Made by a program: the position numbers and the translations under genes. Shown here in pieces: positions 7,289 through 18,311 of a DNA stretch of 64,000 bases (positions are counted from its first letter, which is position 1; every line of letters begins with the position of its first letter). The notes under the pieces were generated by a model. That model was not told the DNA's origin and made no database searches. It worked only from the letters and a program-made list of their open reading frames with translations. Source of the stretch: Neisseriaceae bacterium ESL0693 (GTDB lineage: Bacteria; Pseudomonadota; Gammaproteobacteria; Burkholderiales; Neisseriaceae); contig JAQTIE010000013.1 of assembly GCA_029433475.1 (NCBI GenBank), forward strand, positions 1 to 64,000. The letters run 5' to 3'.

Positions 7289-8170
7289 CTATCGGCTAAA
7301 AGTATTTTGTAATCGTTGCAAAAATACTTCTGCGGGTTTAGAGAATACCTGATATTTTTTCCATACCACAACAACATCTACTTCCAGCGCCGGTTTTAAC
7401 TGCCGAAAACAGAGTGAACTTTCTGCATTGGTATTGACCAGCTTATCCAGACATAAAGCATAGCCAATGCCTTTCTCTACCATTAAAGTCGCATTAAAAA
7501 TCAAATTATAAGTAGCTACGATATTCAGTTTGTTATAATCGCATCGTACCCATTTAGCTATCTGGCCATCAACCAGTTTTTGTTTTGAATTGATCAGTGG
7601 TAAAGACCACAAATCCTGTGGCTGGATAAATGCCTTTTTTGCCAGCGGACTATCTTTTCGCATCAATAGCCCCCATGAATCTTTGGCTGGCATAACCATG
7701 AAATCATATTTATTGATGTGTGCTGGCTCAATCAATACGCCAAAGTCCAGTAAACCTTTATCAATACGTTCTGTGACTTCATCTGCATCCCCACTGAAAA
7801 TATGCACCCTGATATTGGGATAATCAGTCTGGAGTTTTTTAATAACATCTGCAATCAAACCCATAGCATAGCTCTCACCTCCACCGATAAAAATATCGCC
7901 ACTGATTGTCTTTGCAGATGGCTGAAATTCTGTCTCTGTTTTTCTGACCAGCGCCATAATTTCTTCTGCTCGTTTACGTAACCGCATACCATCATCGGTT
8001 AAGATAATTTTACGTCGACCACGAATGAATAATGTGGTTCCCAGCATTTCCTCCAGTTCACGCAATTGTCTGGATAGCGTTGGTTGGGTCAGATGTAAAT
8101 ACTCAGCAGCGGCAGTAATACTCTCTTCCCTGGCCAGCGCCAGAAAATAACGCAGTACCTTAATATTCAT
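7289..8170 (-). CDS. LysR-family transcriptional regulator
   Basis: The protein has 293 residues, typical of the family. The N-terminal winged helix-turn-helix (residues 1-60) carries the classic AAAEYLHLTQPTLSRQLRELE signature, followed by a linker helix and a periplasmic-binding-protein-like effector domain (about 90-290). The gene is divergent from a NepI-like exporter, with 193 bases between them containing a T-N11-A palindrome, so it most likely controls the exporter and perhaps the hydrolases behind it, together with its own gene. The effector is unknown. Confidence 0.92.
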   Translation of the reverse strand: MNIKVLRYFLALAREESITAAAEYLHLTQPTLSRQLRELEEMLGTTLFIRGRRKIILTDDGMRLRKRAEEIMALVRKTETEFQPSAKTISGDIFIGGGESYAMGLIADVIKKLQTDYPNIRVHIFSGDADEVTERIDKGLLDFGVLIEPAHINKYDFMVMPAKDSWGLLMRKDSPLAKKAFIQPQDLWSLPLINSKQKLVDGQIAKWVRCDYNKLNIVATYNLIFNATLMVEKGIGYALCLDKLVNTNAESSLCFRQLKPALEVDVVVVWKKYQVFSKPAEVFLQRLQNTFSR

Positions 8171-8211
8171 TTATTCCTCTCTGGTATTAAACTGAAAAGC
8201 ATATTTAATCT

Positions 8212-8226
8212 ATGCTTAAAAAGCAT
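8212..8226. promoter_or_regulatory. LysR-type T-N11-A operator candidate
   Basis: The palindrome ATGCTTAAAAAGCAT fits the T-N11-A core of LysR binding sites. It lies 42 bases upstream of the LysR start codon in the divergent spacer, where autoregulatory sites are usually found. Confidence 0.5.
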
Positions 8227-8302
8227 GGATTACCATAAAATAGTAGTATTTTACATACCTTGGTAATGATCATAAACTGAATATCCACGCAAATTACTCA
8301 TA

Positions 8303-8320
8303 GAACCAAAGTATTGGTTC
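8303..8320. promoter_or_regulatory. Inverted repeat upstream of the exporter gene
   Basis: GAACCAA-AGTA-TTGGTTC is an 18-base perfect palindrome ending 43 bases before the exporter start. It is a second possible regulator site in the divergent spacer and unlike the first in sequence, so a different protein could bind it. Confidence 0.4.
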
Positions 8321-8363
8321 ACAGAATTCGCAACGAATAATTATTGACAGATCTATTACCGAC

Positions 8364-9554
8364 ATGAAAGCAGATAACTATTATCAACCGACAACAACCC
8401 ACTGGCTGGCCGTTTATTCACTATTTCTCGGTGTTACTGGCCTAATTGCGGCTGAATTCATACCTGTCAGCTTATTAACACCGATCGCTCAGGACTTAAA
8501 CATCACAGAAGGCATGGCCGGCCAAAGTGTGACTATTGTGGGTATTCTGGCGGTAATAGCCAGCCTGACATTATCTCCGCTGACCAAAAGCATTAACCGG
8601 CGCACTATACTGCTGCTTTTATCGATGCTATTGGTGGTTTCCAATCTATTGATTGCACTGGCACCCAATTATCTGTTTTTTCTATTTGGCCGAGCCATAC
8701 TTGGGCTGTGTGTGGGTGGTTTCTGGTCTATGGCATCTGCTGTGGCATTGCAATTGGCCACTAAAAAAGATCTTCCTCAGGCATTAAGCATTATTTACGC
8801 TGGCGTCTCTGTAGCTACTATTATCGCTCTGCCACTGGCCAGCTATCTAGGTACTGCCATCAGCTGGCGTAATATTTTCCTGCTGGCTTCATTATTCAGC
8901 CTGGTCACTCTGATCTGTCAATATTGCCTTCTGCCCTCTTTGAAAGCTGAGGAAAATTCTGATTTCAAAAATATGTTTTTGCTGCTAAAACAACCTTGGC
9001 TACTGGCTGGCATCAGCGCCACCATGTTCAGTTACGGTGGCTATCATGTCTTTTTTACCTATCTGAGGCCATTTCTACAAGACCACCTGACATTATCCAA
9101 CACTATGCTGACCATGGTTTTACTGGCTTTTGGTCTGGCCAACTGCCTGGCTACTTTCATTGCCGGTAGATTGCTGGCGAAATGGTTCCGTGGCGTAATG
9201 ATTGCTATTCATTTGATTTTAATCATTATCTCCCTTTTATTCTTTATCAATCATCAAACAGGCAACAACATCATTTTAACCATTTTATGGGGATTTATTT
9301 TTGGTTTTATTCCTGTCGGCTGGTCTGTCTGGATTACCCGTACGTTGGCGGCTAAAGCCGAAATGATGGGTAGCTTATCTGTAGCCGCCATTCAGCTTGC
9401 CATTGGTCTGGCTGCAGCTATAGGTGGTTTGGCACTTGATCACCTAGGCATGGAAAGTATTTTTATGGTCGCCGCATGCAGTCTGACCACTGCACTGATT
9501 TTAATCAAAGTAAGCTTTTATTTATTTTATCAATCAACGCATAAAGTAGCATAA
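8364..9554 (+). CDS. MFS exporter, NepI-like (purine nucleoside/drug efflux group)
   Basis: The protein has 396 residues and twelve predicted membrane helices. It follows the NepI/AraJ-type DHA1 family along its whole length: EFIPVSLLTPIAQDL near residue 30, a GRAILGLCVGGFWSM segment near 115, and PVGWSVWITRTLA near 315. NepI of E. coli exports purine ribonucleosides; substrate identity cannot be read from sequence. There is no clear ribosome-binding site before the ATG. The gene is divergent from a LysR regulator and is followed after 58 bases by a secreted hydrolase, probably co-transcribed. Confidence 0.85.
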   Translation: MKADNYYQPTTTHWLAVYSLFLGVTGLIAAEFIPVSLLTPIAQDLNITEGMAGQSVTIVGILAVIASLTLSPLTKSINRRTILLLLSMLLVVSNLLIALAPNYLFFLFGRAILGLCVGGFWSMASAVALQLATKKDLPQALSIIYAGVSVATIIALPLASYLGTAISWRNIFLLASLFSLVTLICQYCLLPSLKAEENSDFKNMFLLLKQPWLLAGISATMFSYGGYHVFFTYLRPFLQDHLTLSNTMLTMVLLAFGLANCLATFIAGRLLAKWFRGVMIAIHLILIIISLLFFINHQTGNNIILTILWGFIFGFIPVGWSVWITRTLAAKAEMMGSLSVAAIQLAIGLAAAIGGLALDHLGMESIFMVAACSLTTALILIKVSFYLFYQSTHKVA

Positions 9555-9612
9555 AAGAGAATCTGAATTTATGTCAGTAACCTAGACTGACCCATTGCCA
9601 AAGGAAGATCGT

Positions 9613-10677
9613 ATGTTAACACTGCATCCTTTACGCAGCATTTATGACTTTAGCACCATATGGATAATCACCTGTAGTCTATTTTTATCAACTTTCGCCA
9701 TAGGCCAAGATATGTCTCATCACGCCGATAATTTTTATCAGAGTAATAAAGTCACAGTACAAAGAATCACTTTCAATAATCAGTATAACATGCAAGTAGT
9801 CGGTAATCTGTTTATACCCAAAACATTTAATCAACACCATCGCTATCCTGCCATTATTGTTGGTCATCCCATGGGGGCAGTTAAAGAACAAAGCGCCAAT
9901 TTATACGCTACTAAAATGGCAGAGCAAGGATTTATTACCCTATCTTTCGATCTTTCTTTCTGGGGCGAAAGTGAAGGCTGGCCACGCAATGCTGTATCTG
10001 CCGATATTTATGCGGAAGACTTCAGCGCAGCAGTAGATTACTTAGGTAGTCAATCGTTTATTGATAAAAACAATATTGGCGTAATCGGCATTTGCGGCAG
10101 CGGCAGTTTTGCTATCAGCGCTGCAAAAATCGATCCGCGGATAAAAGCCATTGCCACGGTCAGTATGTACGACATGGGCGCAGCCAATCGCCAAGGGTTG
10201 AATCATTCAGTGACCTTGGCACAAAGAAAACAAATCATTGCAGCAGCAGCCCAACAACGTGATGCTGAATTTACCGGTGCTGAAACCAAATACACCAGTG
10301 GCACAGTTCATAAAATTAATGCTGATTCCAGCCCGGTTGAACGTGAATTTTTTGATTTTTATCGAACACCGCGCGGTGAATTTACCCCTGAAAATACATC
10401 TTCAGACTTAACCACTCACCCCACGCTGACCAGCAATGTAAAATTCATGAATTTTTATCCACTAAATGACATAGATATTATCTCACCTCGGCCCATACTC
10501 TTCATTGCCGGTGAAATAGCGCATTCTATTGAATTCAGCAAAATGGCTTATCAGCAGGCTGCCCAGCCCAAAGAACTATATATTGTGCCCGATGCTGGCC
10601 ATGTGGATTTATATGACAGAGTTGATCTGATTCCATTTGGTAAACTGACCACATTCTTTAAAACACATTTAAAATAA
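9613..10677 (+). CDS. Exported alpha/beta hydrolase with Cys nucleophile (YcjY/dienelactone-hydrolase-like)
   Basis: The ATG at 9613 is preferred because AAGGAAG lies just upstream; an upstream TTG at 9595 is possible. The protein has 354 residues. It starts with a hydrophobic signal-like segment (residues 16-31) and then an alpha/beta hydrolase fold. The expected elbow reads GICGS, so the nucleophile would be Cys 161, as in dienelactone hydrolases and the YcjY group; DAGHVDLYD near the C-terminus supplies the His. The substrate is unknown. Its position behind the LysR-exporter pair suggests a shared regulon. Confidence 0.75.
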   Translation: MLTLHPLRSIYDFSTIWIITCSLFLSTFAIGQDMSHHADNFYQSNKVTVQRITFNNQYNMQVVGNLFIPKTFNQHHRYPAIIVGHPMGAVKEQSANLYATKMAEQGFITLSFDLSFWGESEGWPRNAVSADIYAEDFSAAVDYLGSQSFIDKNNIGVIGICGSGSFAISAAKIDPRIKAIATVSMYDMGAANRQGLNHSVTLAQRKQIIAAAAQQRDAEFTGAETKYTSGTVHKINADSSPVEREFFDFYRTPRGEFTPENTSSDLTTHPTLTSNVKFMNFYPLNDIDIISPRPILFIAGEIAHSIEFSKMAYQQAAQPKELYIVPDAGHVDLYDRVDLIPFGKLTTFFKTHLK

Positions 10678-11182
10678 TTCTAATCAGGAAATATATAACC
10701 ATTTCTGATTTAACTTTATATCATGAATAGATAAACATTAATTTCGCGTATTCGTATCCATTACTTGCATGATGATTATCAGGATCAATATATTCAGCCA
10801 CACGATTGCTCCTTCATCTTCTGGAACAACTGATATGCATAACCGTTTTACTGTCTATAAAACAGCCTTTTATCATTTAGGCAGTAGATATGGTCAATCA
10901 TGGATTATTGGCCTGATTCAGCTTGCCACCTGGTCTTTCTGATTTTACCAATCAGTAAAATCACTTTCTGCCAGTAAACCCAGCTTCGTTCGATACAGAA
11001 AGATAAATGGCTACTTATATGAGCCGCTTTTGGCATTAAATGATATTTATATTGATTAGGAAATATATATGATGACTTCGACTTACGTTAATCTGAATTG
11101 AATCTATCCAAAAGCCATTAGGGAAAATATGTTTATCCGCTATTTATAAAAATAAAACAAATATTTCAAGGTTAAAATACTT
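10678..11182. other. Intergenic region with one inverted repeat
   Basis: These 505 bases between the two hydrolase genes contain no convincing gene. An inverted repeat (TGATTTTAC, six-base loop, GTAAAATCA) lies at 10940-10963; it has no following T-run and is not a typical terminator. Confidence 0.5.
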
Positions 11183-12232
11183 ATGATAATGCATAAAAAT
11201 AAAATTCTTCTAGATATAAAATTCCATATAACAATACTGTCGCTCCTTATTCTTTCTGCTTGTACGCACAATATTCAGGTGCGTCGCTTTCCTGCCCCGT
11301 CAACAGTCAGTAAACAAGTTCAACCTTTGGTAACAGGCATGCCGGCACCAATCTGGAATGATCACCCGCAAACTCAGCAAGAATGGAAAAACTGGGTTGA
11401 TCAGATAGCCCAACACAATATGCAATCACTGCCAGCATTACGTAAACAGATGCAGGTAACAGTAAAGTCTGATCAATTTGCCGGTGTTCCAGCTTTTGTA
11501 TTCACACCTAAACGGATTCGACCAGAAAATACCAATCGCATTCTACTGCATTTTCATGGCGGCGGTTATGTATTAAATCCCGGAGAAGCTGGCACAGATG
11601 AAGCGATTTTAATGGCAGGCTATGGACATATTAAAGTTATCTCAATAGATTACCGTATGCCTCCTGATTTCCCTTTTCCTGCTGCCATAGATGATGCATT
11701 AACGGTTTATCGAGTACTGCTGCAACATTATCCGGCCGATAAAATCGGTATTATAGGTACTTCTACCGGAGGTGGTATGGCACTAGCTTTGATACTCAAG
11801 GCCAAAGAGGAAAAACTACCCTTACCTGCGGCCATCGTCGCTGGTACTCCATGGACCGATTTAAGTAAAACTGGAGATTCCTATTTCACTCATGAAGGTA
11901 TTGATAATGTTTTAGTAAGTTACCATGGCTGGTTAGGTGATGCCGCCAAATTGTATGCTCATGGAGAAAATTTGAAAAATCCACTGCTTTCACCCATCTA
12001 TGGTGATGTGACTGGTTTTCCCCCTACACTATTATTTAGTGGTACACGGGATTTATTTCTCAGTAATACCGTCAGAATGCACTTAAAACTCAGAGATGCT
12101 GGAGTAATATCTGACTTAATCATATTTGAAGGCTTATCTCATGCCCAGTATCTTATGGCTCCAGATTCTCCTGAAGCCAAACGTTACTTTAATAGCAGTA
12201 GTCAGTTTTTCAATCATTATCTGGCTCAATGA
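11183..12232 (+). CDS. Lipoprotein esterase/lipase of the HSL (acetyl esterase) family
   Basis: The protein has 349 residues. The N-terminus is a lipoprotein signal peptide with lipobox LSAC (Cys 27). The hydrolase domain shows the oxyanion HGGG at 125-128, nucleophile elbow GTSTGG with Ser 194, a likely Asp in SGTRDLF and His in GLSHAQY. These are the hallmarks of hormone-sensitive-lipase type carboxylesterases, which usually act on short acyl or aryl esters. Lipidation places it on an envelope membrane, unlike most cytoplasmic members. A second ATG six bases in is equally possible as start. Together with the preceding exported hydrolase it suggests scavenging or detoxifying of esters from the host diet. 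Confidence 0.85.
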   Translation: MIMHKNKILLDIKFHITILSLLILSACTHNIQVRRFPAPSTVSKQVQPLVTGMPAPIWNDHPQTQQEWKNWVDQIAQHNMQSLPALRKQMQVTVKSDQFAGVPAFVFTPKRIRPENTNRILLHFHGGGYVLNPGEAGTDEAILMAGYGHIKVISIDYRMPPDFPFPAAIDDALTVYRVLLQHYPADKIGIIGTSTGGGMALALILKAKEEKLPLPAAIVAGTPWTDLSKTGDSYFTHEGIDNVLVSYHGWLGDAAKLYAHGENLKNPLLSPIYGDVTGFPPTLLFSGTRDLFLSNTVRMHLKLRDAGVISDLIIFEGLSHAQYLMAPDSPEAKRYFNSSSQFFNHYLAQ

Positions 12233-12310
12233 TGTTCTTCCTTTGAGTAGTTATCTATTCACTTTTAAGGCTGCTAATGGCAACTATATAAAGGCTTAAT
12301 GGCGATTTAG

Positions 12311-12346
12311 TACGAATTTTATAAGATTTATTTTATAAAATTCGTA
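12311..12346. repeat. Perfect 14-base inverted repeat
   Basis: TACGAATTTTATAA and its exact complement flank an eight-base loop. The stem is AT-rich and not followed by a T-run, so it is a weak terminator at best for the esterase gene. It could also be a protein-binding site. Confidence 0.6.
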
Positions 12347-12552
12347 TATTAAATAAACATTAATGATTGATGATAAAATTTTCTTATCTGAATTTATCTA
12401 CTGATCTGGATTTATTCTGAATTATAGACGATAAAGTCATCCATATTATTACTTCTGATCATTCCTATCAGCTCTATTGGCTTAGTTTTCATTCAATTTT
12501 CATAAATTAAATATATTCAGGCTAACTACCTATAATTGATAGTATTGCAAAT

Positions 12553-12571
12553 GAAAATGAAATCGACTATC
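12553..12571 (+). promoter_or_regulatory. Fur-box candidate upstream of bfd
   Basis: The 19 bases GAAAATGAAATCGACTATC match the E. coli Fur consensus at 13 of 19 positions by my count, and the site ends 36 bases before the bfd start. Bfd genes are commonly Fur-regulated. A TATAAT-like element lies just upstream at about 12531. Confidence 0.4.
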
Positions 12572-12607
12572 ATAACCATTCAGTAATTTGATCATGCAGG
12601 AAATGAT

Positions 12608-12814
12608 ATGTACGTTTGTCTTTGCAATGCCATTACCGATCGCCAGATTAAAGCTACTGTAGCTGCTGGTGCGACCAGTCTTACTGATTTACGAGATCAG
12701 CTGGGTGTGGCTAATTGTTGTGGTTGTTGTGCTCAGTTGGCCAGTTCATTTTTAGATAATGCCAATCAATCTTCGGCAAATAATACTTTACAAGCCGCCC
12801 ATCAATCTGTCTGA
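12608..12814 (+). CDS. bfd: Bacterioferritin-associated ferredoxin (Bfd)
   Basis: The 68-residue protein begins MYVCLCNAITD and carries the four [2Fe-2S] ligands as CxC (Cys 4, 6) and a C-terminal pair inside NCCGCC (about Cys 38 and 41), the BFD-type Fer2 arrangement. Bfd passes electrons to bacterioferritin to release stored iron. No bacterioferritin gene is adjacent. The gene stands alone between long spacers, and the possible Fur box suggests induction under iron limitation. A Ser/Asn/Gln tail after residue 50 is typical of variable Bfd ends. Confidence 0.93.
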   Translation: MYVCLCNAITDRQIKATVAAGATSLTDLRDQLGVANCCGCCAQLASSFLDNANQSSANNTLQAAHQSV

Positions 12815-13360
12815 GTATTTTCAGGTGATGCTGCTGGTTTGATATTTTATACGGGTTATACGGGCAAAATAGATACTGCCCATCAGTGATTTAAGATTGT
12901 TTGTTAGAGGTTATTTTTGGACAAAAAGCTATTGTGATGGCTTTGATTCTGACTTCATCATACAGAATCCCTTCATGATAAAAAAATATAAACCATACTG
13001 AATGTCTTTAATAGATTCAATATAAAATTTAATTTCAGATAAATGGTTTGATAAAGCCATATTTTATATAAATTTATCAAAAATATATAGATATTTTGAA
13101 TATCGGGCAATCAATACAGTATGTTCGTAATTAAGCAAATATCGTGCATGGTTGATGATATTTTATTTGTCACAAATCATGAGTCAGACATGACTATGAT
13201 TAAATGATGATCAGATAAAATATTATATTTTCATATTATTTAATCAATAGCTTATATTTTTTGAAATCAGGCATGTATATTGTAGATTTATTTTTATTGT
13301 TCTTTGGAATGTTTTAAATAAATATATTTTTGAATTCAAACTTCAATACGATAAATAAAT
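12815..13360. other. AT-rich intergenic region, nothing recognised
   Basis: These 546 bases are very AT-rich between bfd and the atp terminator. I find no coding frame, RNA or mobile-element end; short AT inverted repeats near 13038-13078 are not convincing. Confidence 0.5.
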
Positions 13361-13391
13361 AAAAAAGCCCAAGTATTAAGCTTGGGCTTTT
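13361..13391 (-). terminator. Intrinsic terminator of the atp operon
   Basis: The stem AAGCCCAAG/CTTGGGCTT with a seven-base loop is followed on the minus strand by a run of six T. It lies 55 bases downstream of the atpC stop. A T-run on the plus strand is shorter. Confidence 0.88.
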
Positions 13392-13445
13392 GTGTGATTA
13401 AACCAATAACTGTTATACCTGCACAGCACTGGTTAATCAGTATGA

Positions 13446-13874
13446 TTACAATTTTTTATGCGCACGCAGATAATCCAGGGTTTTCAGCTGGGCAATAGCA
13501 GCAGCCAGGGCAACTTCGGCTTTTGCCAATGCAAGATCGTCTTTAGCCTGTTTAATATTGGCTTCTGCTGCTTTTTTGGCTTCCTCAGCACGTTCCTTGT
13601 CCATTTCTTCACTGCGGACAGCAACGTCAGCCAAAACCGTCAATTTATCCGGACTAACCTCTAAAATACCACCAGATACTGCAACCAGAATCTCTTCTTT
13701 CTGGTTAGGCACCGTTAAACGTAGGGCACCAGGACGCACCAAGCTCATAATGGGTTCATGGCGTGGATAAATACCCAGCTCACCTGTTTGGGTGGGCACC
13801 ACAACAAAGCTGGCCTCACCTGAGAAGATGCGCTCTTCATTACTCACCACTTCCACTTGCAAGGTACTCATCAA
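13446..13874 (-). CDS. atpC: ATP synthase epsilon subunit
   Basis: The 142-residue protein has the N-terminal beta-sandwich (VEVVSNEERIFSGEA start, GELGIYPRHEP loop near residue 35) and a C-terminal two-helix region from about residue 90, the elements of F1 epsilon. It links the central stalk to the c ring and can inhibit ATP hydrolysis. It is the last gene of the operon, seven bases after atpD, followed by a strong terminator. Confidence 0.97.
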   Translation of the reverse strand: MMSTLQVEVVSNEERIFSGEASFVVVPTQTGELGIYPRHEPIMSLVRPGALRLTVPNQKEEILVAVSGGILEVSPDKLTVLADVAVRSEEMDKERAEEAKKAAEANIKQAKDDLALAKAEVALAAAIAQLKTLDYLRAHKKL

Positions 13875-13881
13875 GTGCTCC

Positions 13882-15288
<1,407 letters not shown>

Positions 15289-15314
15289 CTAAATTTATTT
15301 GGCGTATGCTGTGC

Positions 15315-16190
15315 CTATACGGCAGCAGCACCAGCCACAATTTCTGTCAACTCTGTGGTAATGGCGGCCTGACGTGATTTGTTGTACACCAGACGCAATT
15401 GTTTAATTGCATTGTCTGCATTATCAGTAGCCGCTTTCATGGCCACCATACGGGCAGCTTGTTCGGCTGCCATGTTTTCACTCAATGCCTGATACACCAC
15501 AGACTCTAAATAACGGCGGATCAAGTAAGCCAATACAGTTGTGGACGAAGGTTCATAAACATAGTCCCAGCTGTATCCTGTACTTGCTGATTTTTCATCG
15601 AAAACGTTTTCACCAATAGGTAATAATGTTTCTACCCGCGGTTCCTGACGCATGGTATTCACAAAACTTGAATAAACCAAATGAATTGCGTCCAGTTCCT
15701 TATCGGCATAGCGTTGAAAAATCGCAGTCAATGGCCCCAGCAATGTAGCCAGTTTGGGCGTATCACCTAAACCCACTACACTGGCAGTCACATTCAAACC
15801 CACATTATTACAGGCAAGCAAGCCTTTGCTGCCCAAACACACTACTTCTACTTCAACACCTTGTTTTTGATATTCCTGTACCTTGGCGAAAAAGAGTTTC
15901 AGGGCATTGGCATTTAAGCCGCCACATAAACCTTTGTCACTGGTAATCAGAATAAAACCGGCACGTTTAACATTTTCGCGATGTGCCAGCATGGGCTGAT
16001 TGTGGGTTGAATGAGTCTGCGCCAGATGACTCATTACCTGGCGAACCTTGTCGGCATACGGACGCGCCTGACGCATCCGTTCCTGAGTCTTACGCATTTT
16101 AGAGGTTGACACCATCTGCATCGCTTTAGTGATCTTTTGAGTATTCTGAACACTGCGAACTTTGGTGAGAATCTCTTTTCCTACGGCCAT
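15315..16190 (-). CDS. atpG: ATP synthase gamma subunit
   Basis: The 291-residue protein is the rotating central-stalk subunit. The N-terminal helix (KEILTKVRSVQNTQKITKAM) and the C-terminal helix (MKAATDNADNAIKQLRLVYN) that form the coiled coil inside the hexamer are both clear, with a Rossmann-like middle. The gene follows atpA after 22 bases. Confidence 0.97.
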   Translation of the reverse strand: MAVGKEILTKVRSVQNTQKITKAMQMVSTSKMRKTQERMRQARPYADKVRQVMSHLAQTHSTHNQPMLAHRENVKRAGFILITSDKGLCGGLNANALKLFFAKVQEYQKQGVEVEVVCLGSKGLLACNNVGLNVTASVVGLGDTPKLATLLGPLTAIFQRYADKELDAIHLVYSSFVNTMRQEPRVETLLPIGENVFDEKSASTGYSWDYVYEPSSTTVLAYLIRRYLESVVYQALSENMAAEQAARMVAMKAATDNADNAIKQLRLVYNKSRQAAITTELTEIVAGAAAV

Positions 16191-16212
16191 TTCAGACTCC
16201 TTTCAGTGACGC

Positions 16213-17760
16213 CTACGCTTTATAATTGTAAGACGTTTTGAAAGCCTTCATGGCTGCGTCCAAAGCCTTGGCATTATCATCACTCAGTGTACCGGTACTA
16301 TTAATGTCTGGCAGAATGTTCGGGCATTGTGTACGTACATGTCCGAGAAATTCAGCTTCAAAAGCTAATGCTTTGGCTACCGGAACATCATCGTATGAAC
16401 CATTATTAATGGCCCACAATGTTAATGCCATTTCGCCAACATTCAATGTACTGAATTGCTTTTGCTTCATTAATTCAGTAACCACTTCACCATGACGCAA
16501 TTGTTTGCGGGTCGCTTCATCCAGATCTGAGGCAAACTGAGAAAACGCAGCCAGCTCACGATATTGGGCTAAAGCCAGACGAATACCGCCGCCCAGTTTT
16601 TTGATCACTTTGGTCTGAGCCGCACCACCAACGCGCGATACGGAAATACCGGCATTAATGGCAGGACGGATACCTGAATTGAATAAATCTGTTTCCAGGA
16701 AAATCTGACCGTCAGTGATGGAAATCACATTGGTGGGTACGAATGCTGAAACGTCGCCGGCCTGTGTTTCAATGATTGGCAAAGCGGTTAATGAACCGGT
16801 TTTACCTTTCACTTCGCCATTGGTCAGTTTTTCAACTTCATCGGCATTAATACGGGCGGCACGTTCCAATAAACGTGAATGTAAATAGAATACATCACCA
16901 GGATAAGCTTCGCGACCAGGTGGGCGGCGCAGCAATAATGAAATCTGGCGATAAGCAACCGCTTGCTTAGACAGATCATCATAAACGATCAATGCATCTT
17001 CGCCGTGGTCACGGAAATATTCGCCCATGCTGCAACCGGCATAAGGGGCAATATATTGCAAAGCGGCCACTTCGGAAGCGGTAGCTGCTACAACAATGGT
17101 ATGCTCCATTGCGCCCTGTTCTTCCAGTTTGCGCACAACGCTGGCAATGGAAGAGGCTTTCTGTCCAATCGCTACATAAATGCAGACAACACCGCTGCCT
17201 TTCTGATTGACGATGGCGTCAAGTGCTACGGCGGTTTTACCAGTCTGGCGGTCACCAATAATCAATTCACGCTGACCACGGCCGATAGGTACCATGGAGT
17301 CAATGGCTTTCAGACCTGTCTGAACAGGCTGATCTACTGACTGACGGGCAATAACGCCCGGGGCAATTTTTTCTACTGGTGCAGTATGTTTGGCATTGAT
17401 TGGGCCTTTACCGTCAATAGGACGACCCAGCGCATCTACCACGCGGCCAATCAATTCCGGACCTACCGGTACTTCAAGAATACGGCCGGTACAGGTGACT
17501 TCGTCACCTTCTTTAATGTGCTCGGATTCACCCAGAATTACGGCGCCTACGGAATCTCGTTCCAGATTCATGGCCAAGCCGAATGTATTACCGGGGAACT
17601 CGAGCATTTCACCTTGCATTACGTCTGATAAGCCATGAACGCGCACAATACCATCGGTCACAGACATTACGGTACCACGGGTACGCAATTCTGTTTCTAC
17701 CGACAGGTTGGCGATTTTGGCTTTAATCAAATCGCTAATTTCAGCAGGATTAAGCTGCAT
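16213..17760 (-). CDS. atpA: ATP synthase alpha subunit
   Basis: The 515-residue non-catalytic nucleotide-binding subunit has the P-loop GDRQTGKT near residue 170, the conserved arginine-finger region [17 protein letters not shown] near 365 and the C-terminal helical bundle. Full length for the family. It follows atpH by ten bases, consistent with coupled translation. Confidence 0.98.
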   Translation of the reverse strand: MQLNPAEISDLIKAKIANLSVETELRTRGTVMSVTDGIVRVHGLSDVMQGEMLEFPGNTFGLAMNLERDSVGAVILGESEHIKEGDEVTCTGRILEVPVGPELIGRVVDALGRPIDGKGPINAKHTAPVEKIAPGVIARQSVDQPVQTGLKAIDSMVPIGRGQRELIIGDRQTGKTAVALDAIVNQKGSGVVCIYVAIGQKASSIASVVRKLEEQGAMEHTIVVAATASEVAALQYIAPYAGCSMGEYFRDHGEDALIVYDDLSKQAVAYRQISLLLRRPPGREAYPGDVFYLHSRLLERAARINADEVEKLTNGEVKGKTGSLTALPIIETQAGDVSAFVPTNVISITDGQIFLETDLFNSGIRPAINAGISVSRVGGAAQTKVIKKLGGGIRLALAQYRELAAFSQFASDLDEATRKQLRHGEVVTELMKQKQFSTLNVGEMALTLWAINNGSYDDVPVAKALAFEAEFLGHVRTQCPNILPDINSTGTLSDDNAKALDAAMKAFKTSYNYKA

Positions 17761-17770
17761 GAAAACTCTC

Positions 17771-18307
17771 CTAATTCATCAATGCCGCATGCAGGCTATT
17801 TAACCGGCCTTGCACGGACAGATCCAATACTTGGTCACCGACTGCCACTTTCACACCACCAATCAGTTCGGCATCAACTATCTGGCGTACGGCCAGCTTA
17901 GAGCTGAAATGCTGTTCCAATTCGGTCACAATGTGTTTAAATTGTGTATCATCTAACTGATAAGCAGTATAAACAATTGCTTCTTTGATGTTATTACGTG
18001 ACAAAGCATAGTCTTGGAATAACGCATAAATTTCAGGTAAAGCCAGTAAGCGTTTATTTTGCGCCAGCAGTAATACAAAATTTTTCAATTCTGCATCAGG
18101 TTCCTTATCCAGTACAGATAAGATATCCTGAGCTTTGGCAATATCTTCACATTCGGGCTGTTCAATTAAAACCTGCATTTTTGGCTGCATGACAACTTCA
18201 GCCAGCGTCTTTAGTTCGCTCAACCAAGACTCAATATGATTTTGCTCTTGCGCCAGACTAAACAATGCTTTGGCATAAGGTCTGGCAATGGTTGCGAACT
18301 CAGCCAT
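17771..18307 (-). CDS. atpH: ATP synthase delta subunit
   Basis: The 178-residue protein joins the peripheral stalk to the top of F1. The start [16 protein letters not shown] is the usual OSCP/delta N-terminus, and the end ([20 protein letters not shown]) is the conserved C-terminal motif. It is separated from atpF by four bases. Confidence 0.96.
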   Translation of the reverse strand: MAEFATIARPYAKALFSLAQEQNHIESWLSELKTLAEVVMQPKMQVLIEQPECEDIAKAQDILSVLDKEPDAELKNFVLLLAQNKRLLALPEIYALFQDYALSRNNIKEAIVYTAYQLDDTQFKHIVTELEQHFSSKLAVRQIVDAELIGGVKVAVGDQVLDLSVQGRLNSLHAALMN

Positions 18308-18311
18308 GGGA

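Larger units (their letters stand above)
12233..12607. other. Intergenic region before bfd
   Basis: This 375-base AT-rich spacer has a perfect 14-base inverted repeat (12311-12346) and a possible Fur site close to bfd (12553-12571). No gene was recognised. Confidence 0.5.

Noticed and set aside
10834-10940. 34-codon frame starting MHNRFTVYK between the two hydrolases
   Set aside because: Weak start context and no neighbour or family support; left as spacer.
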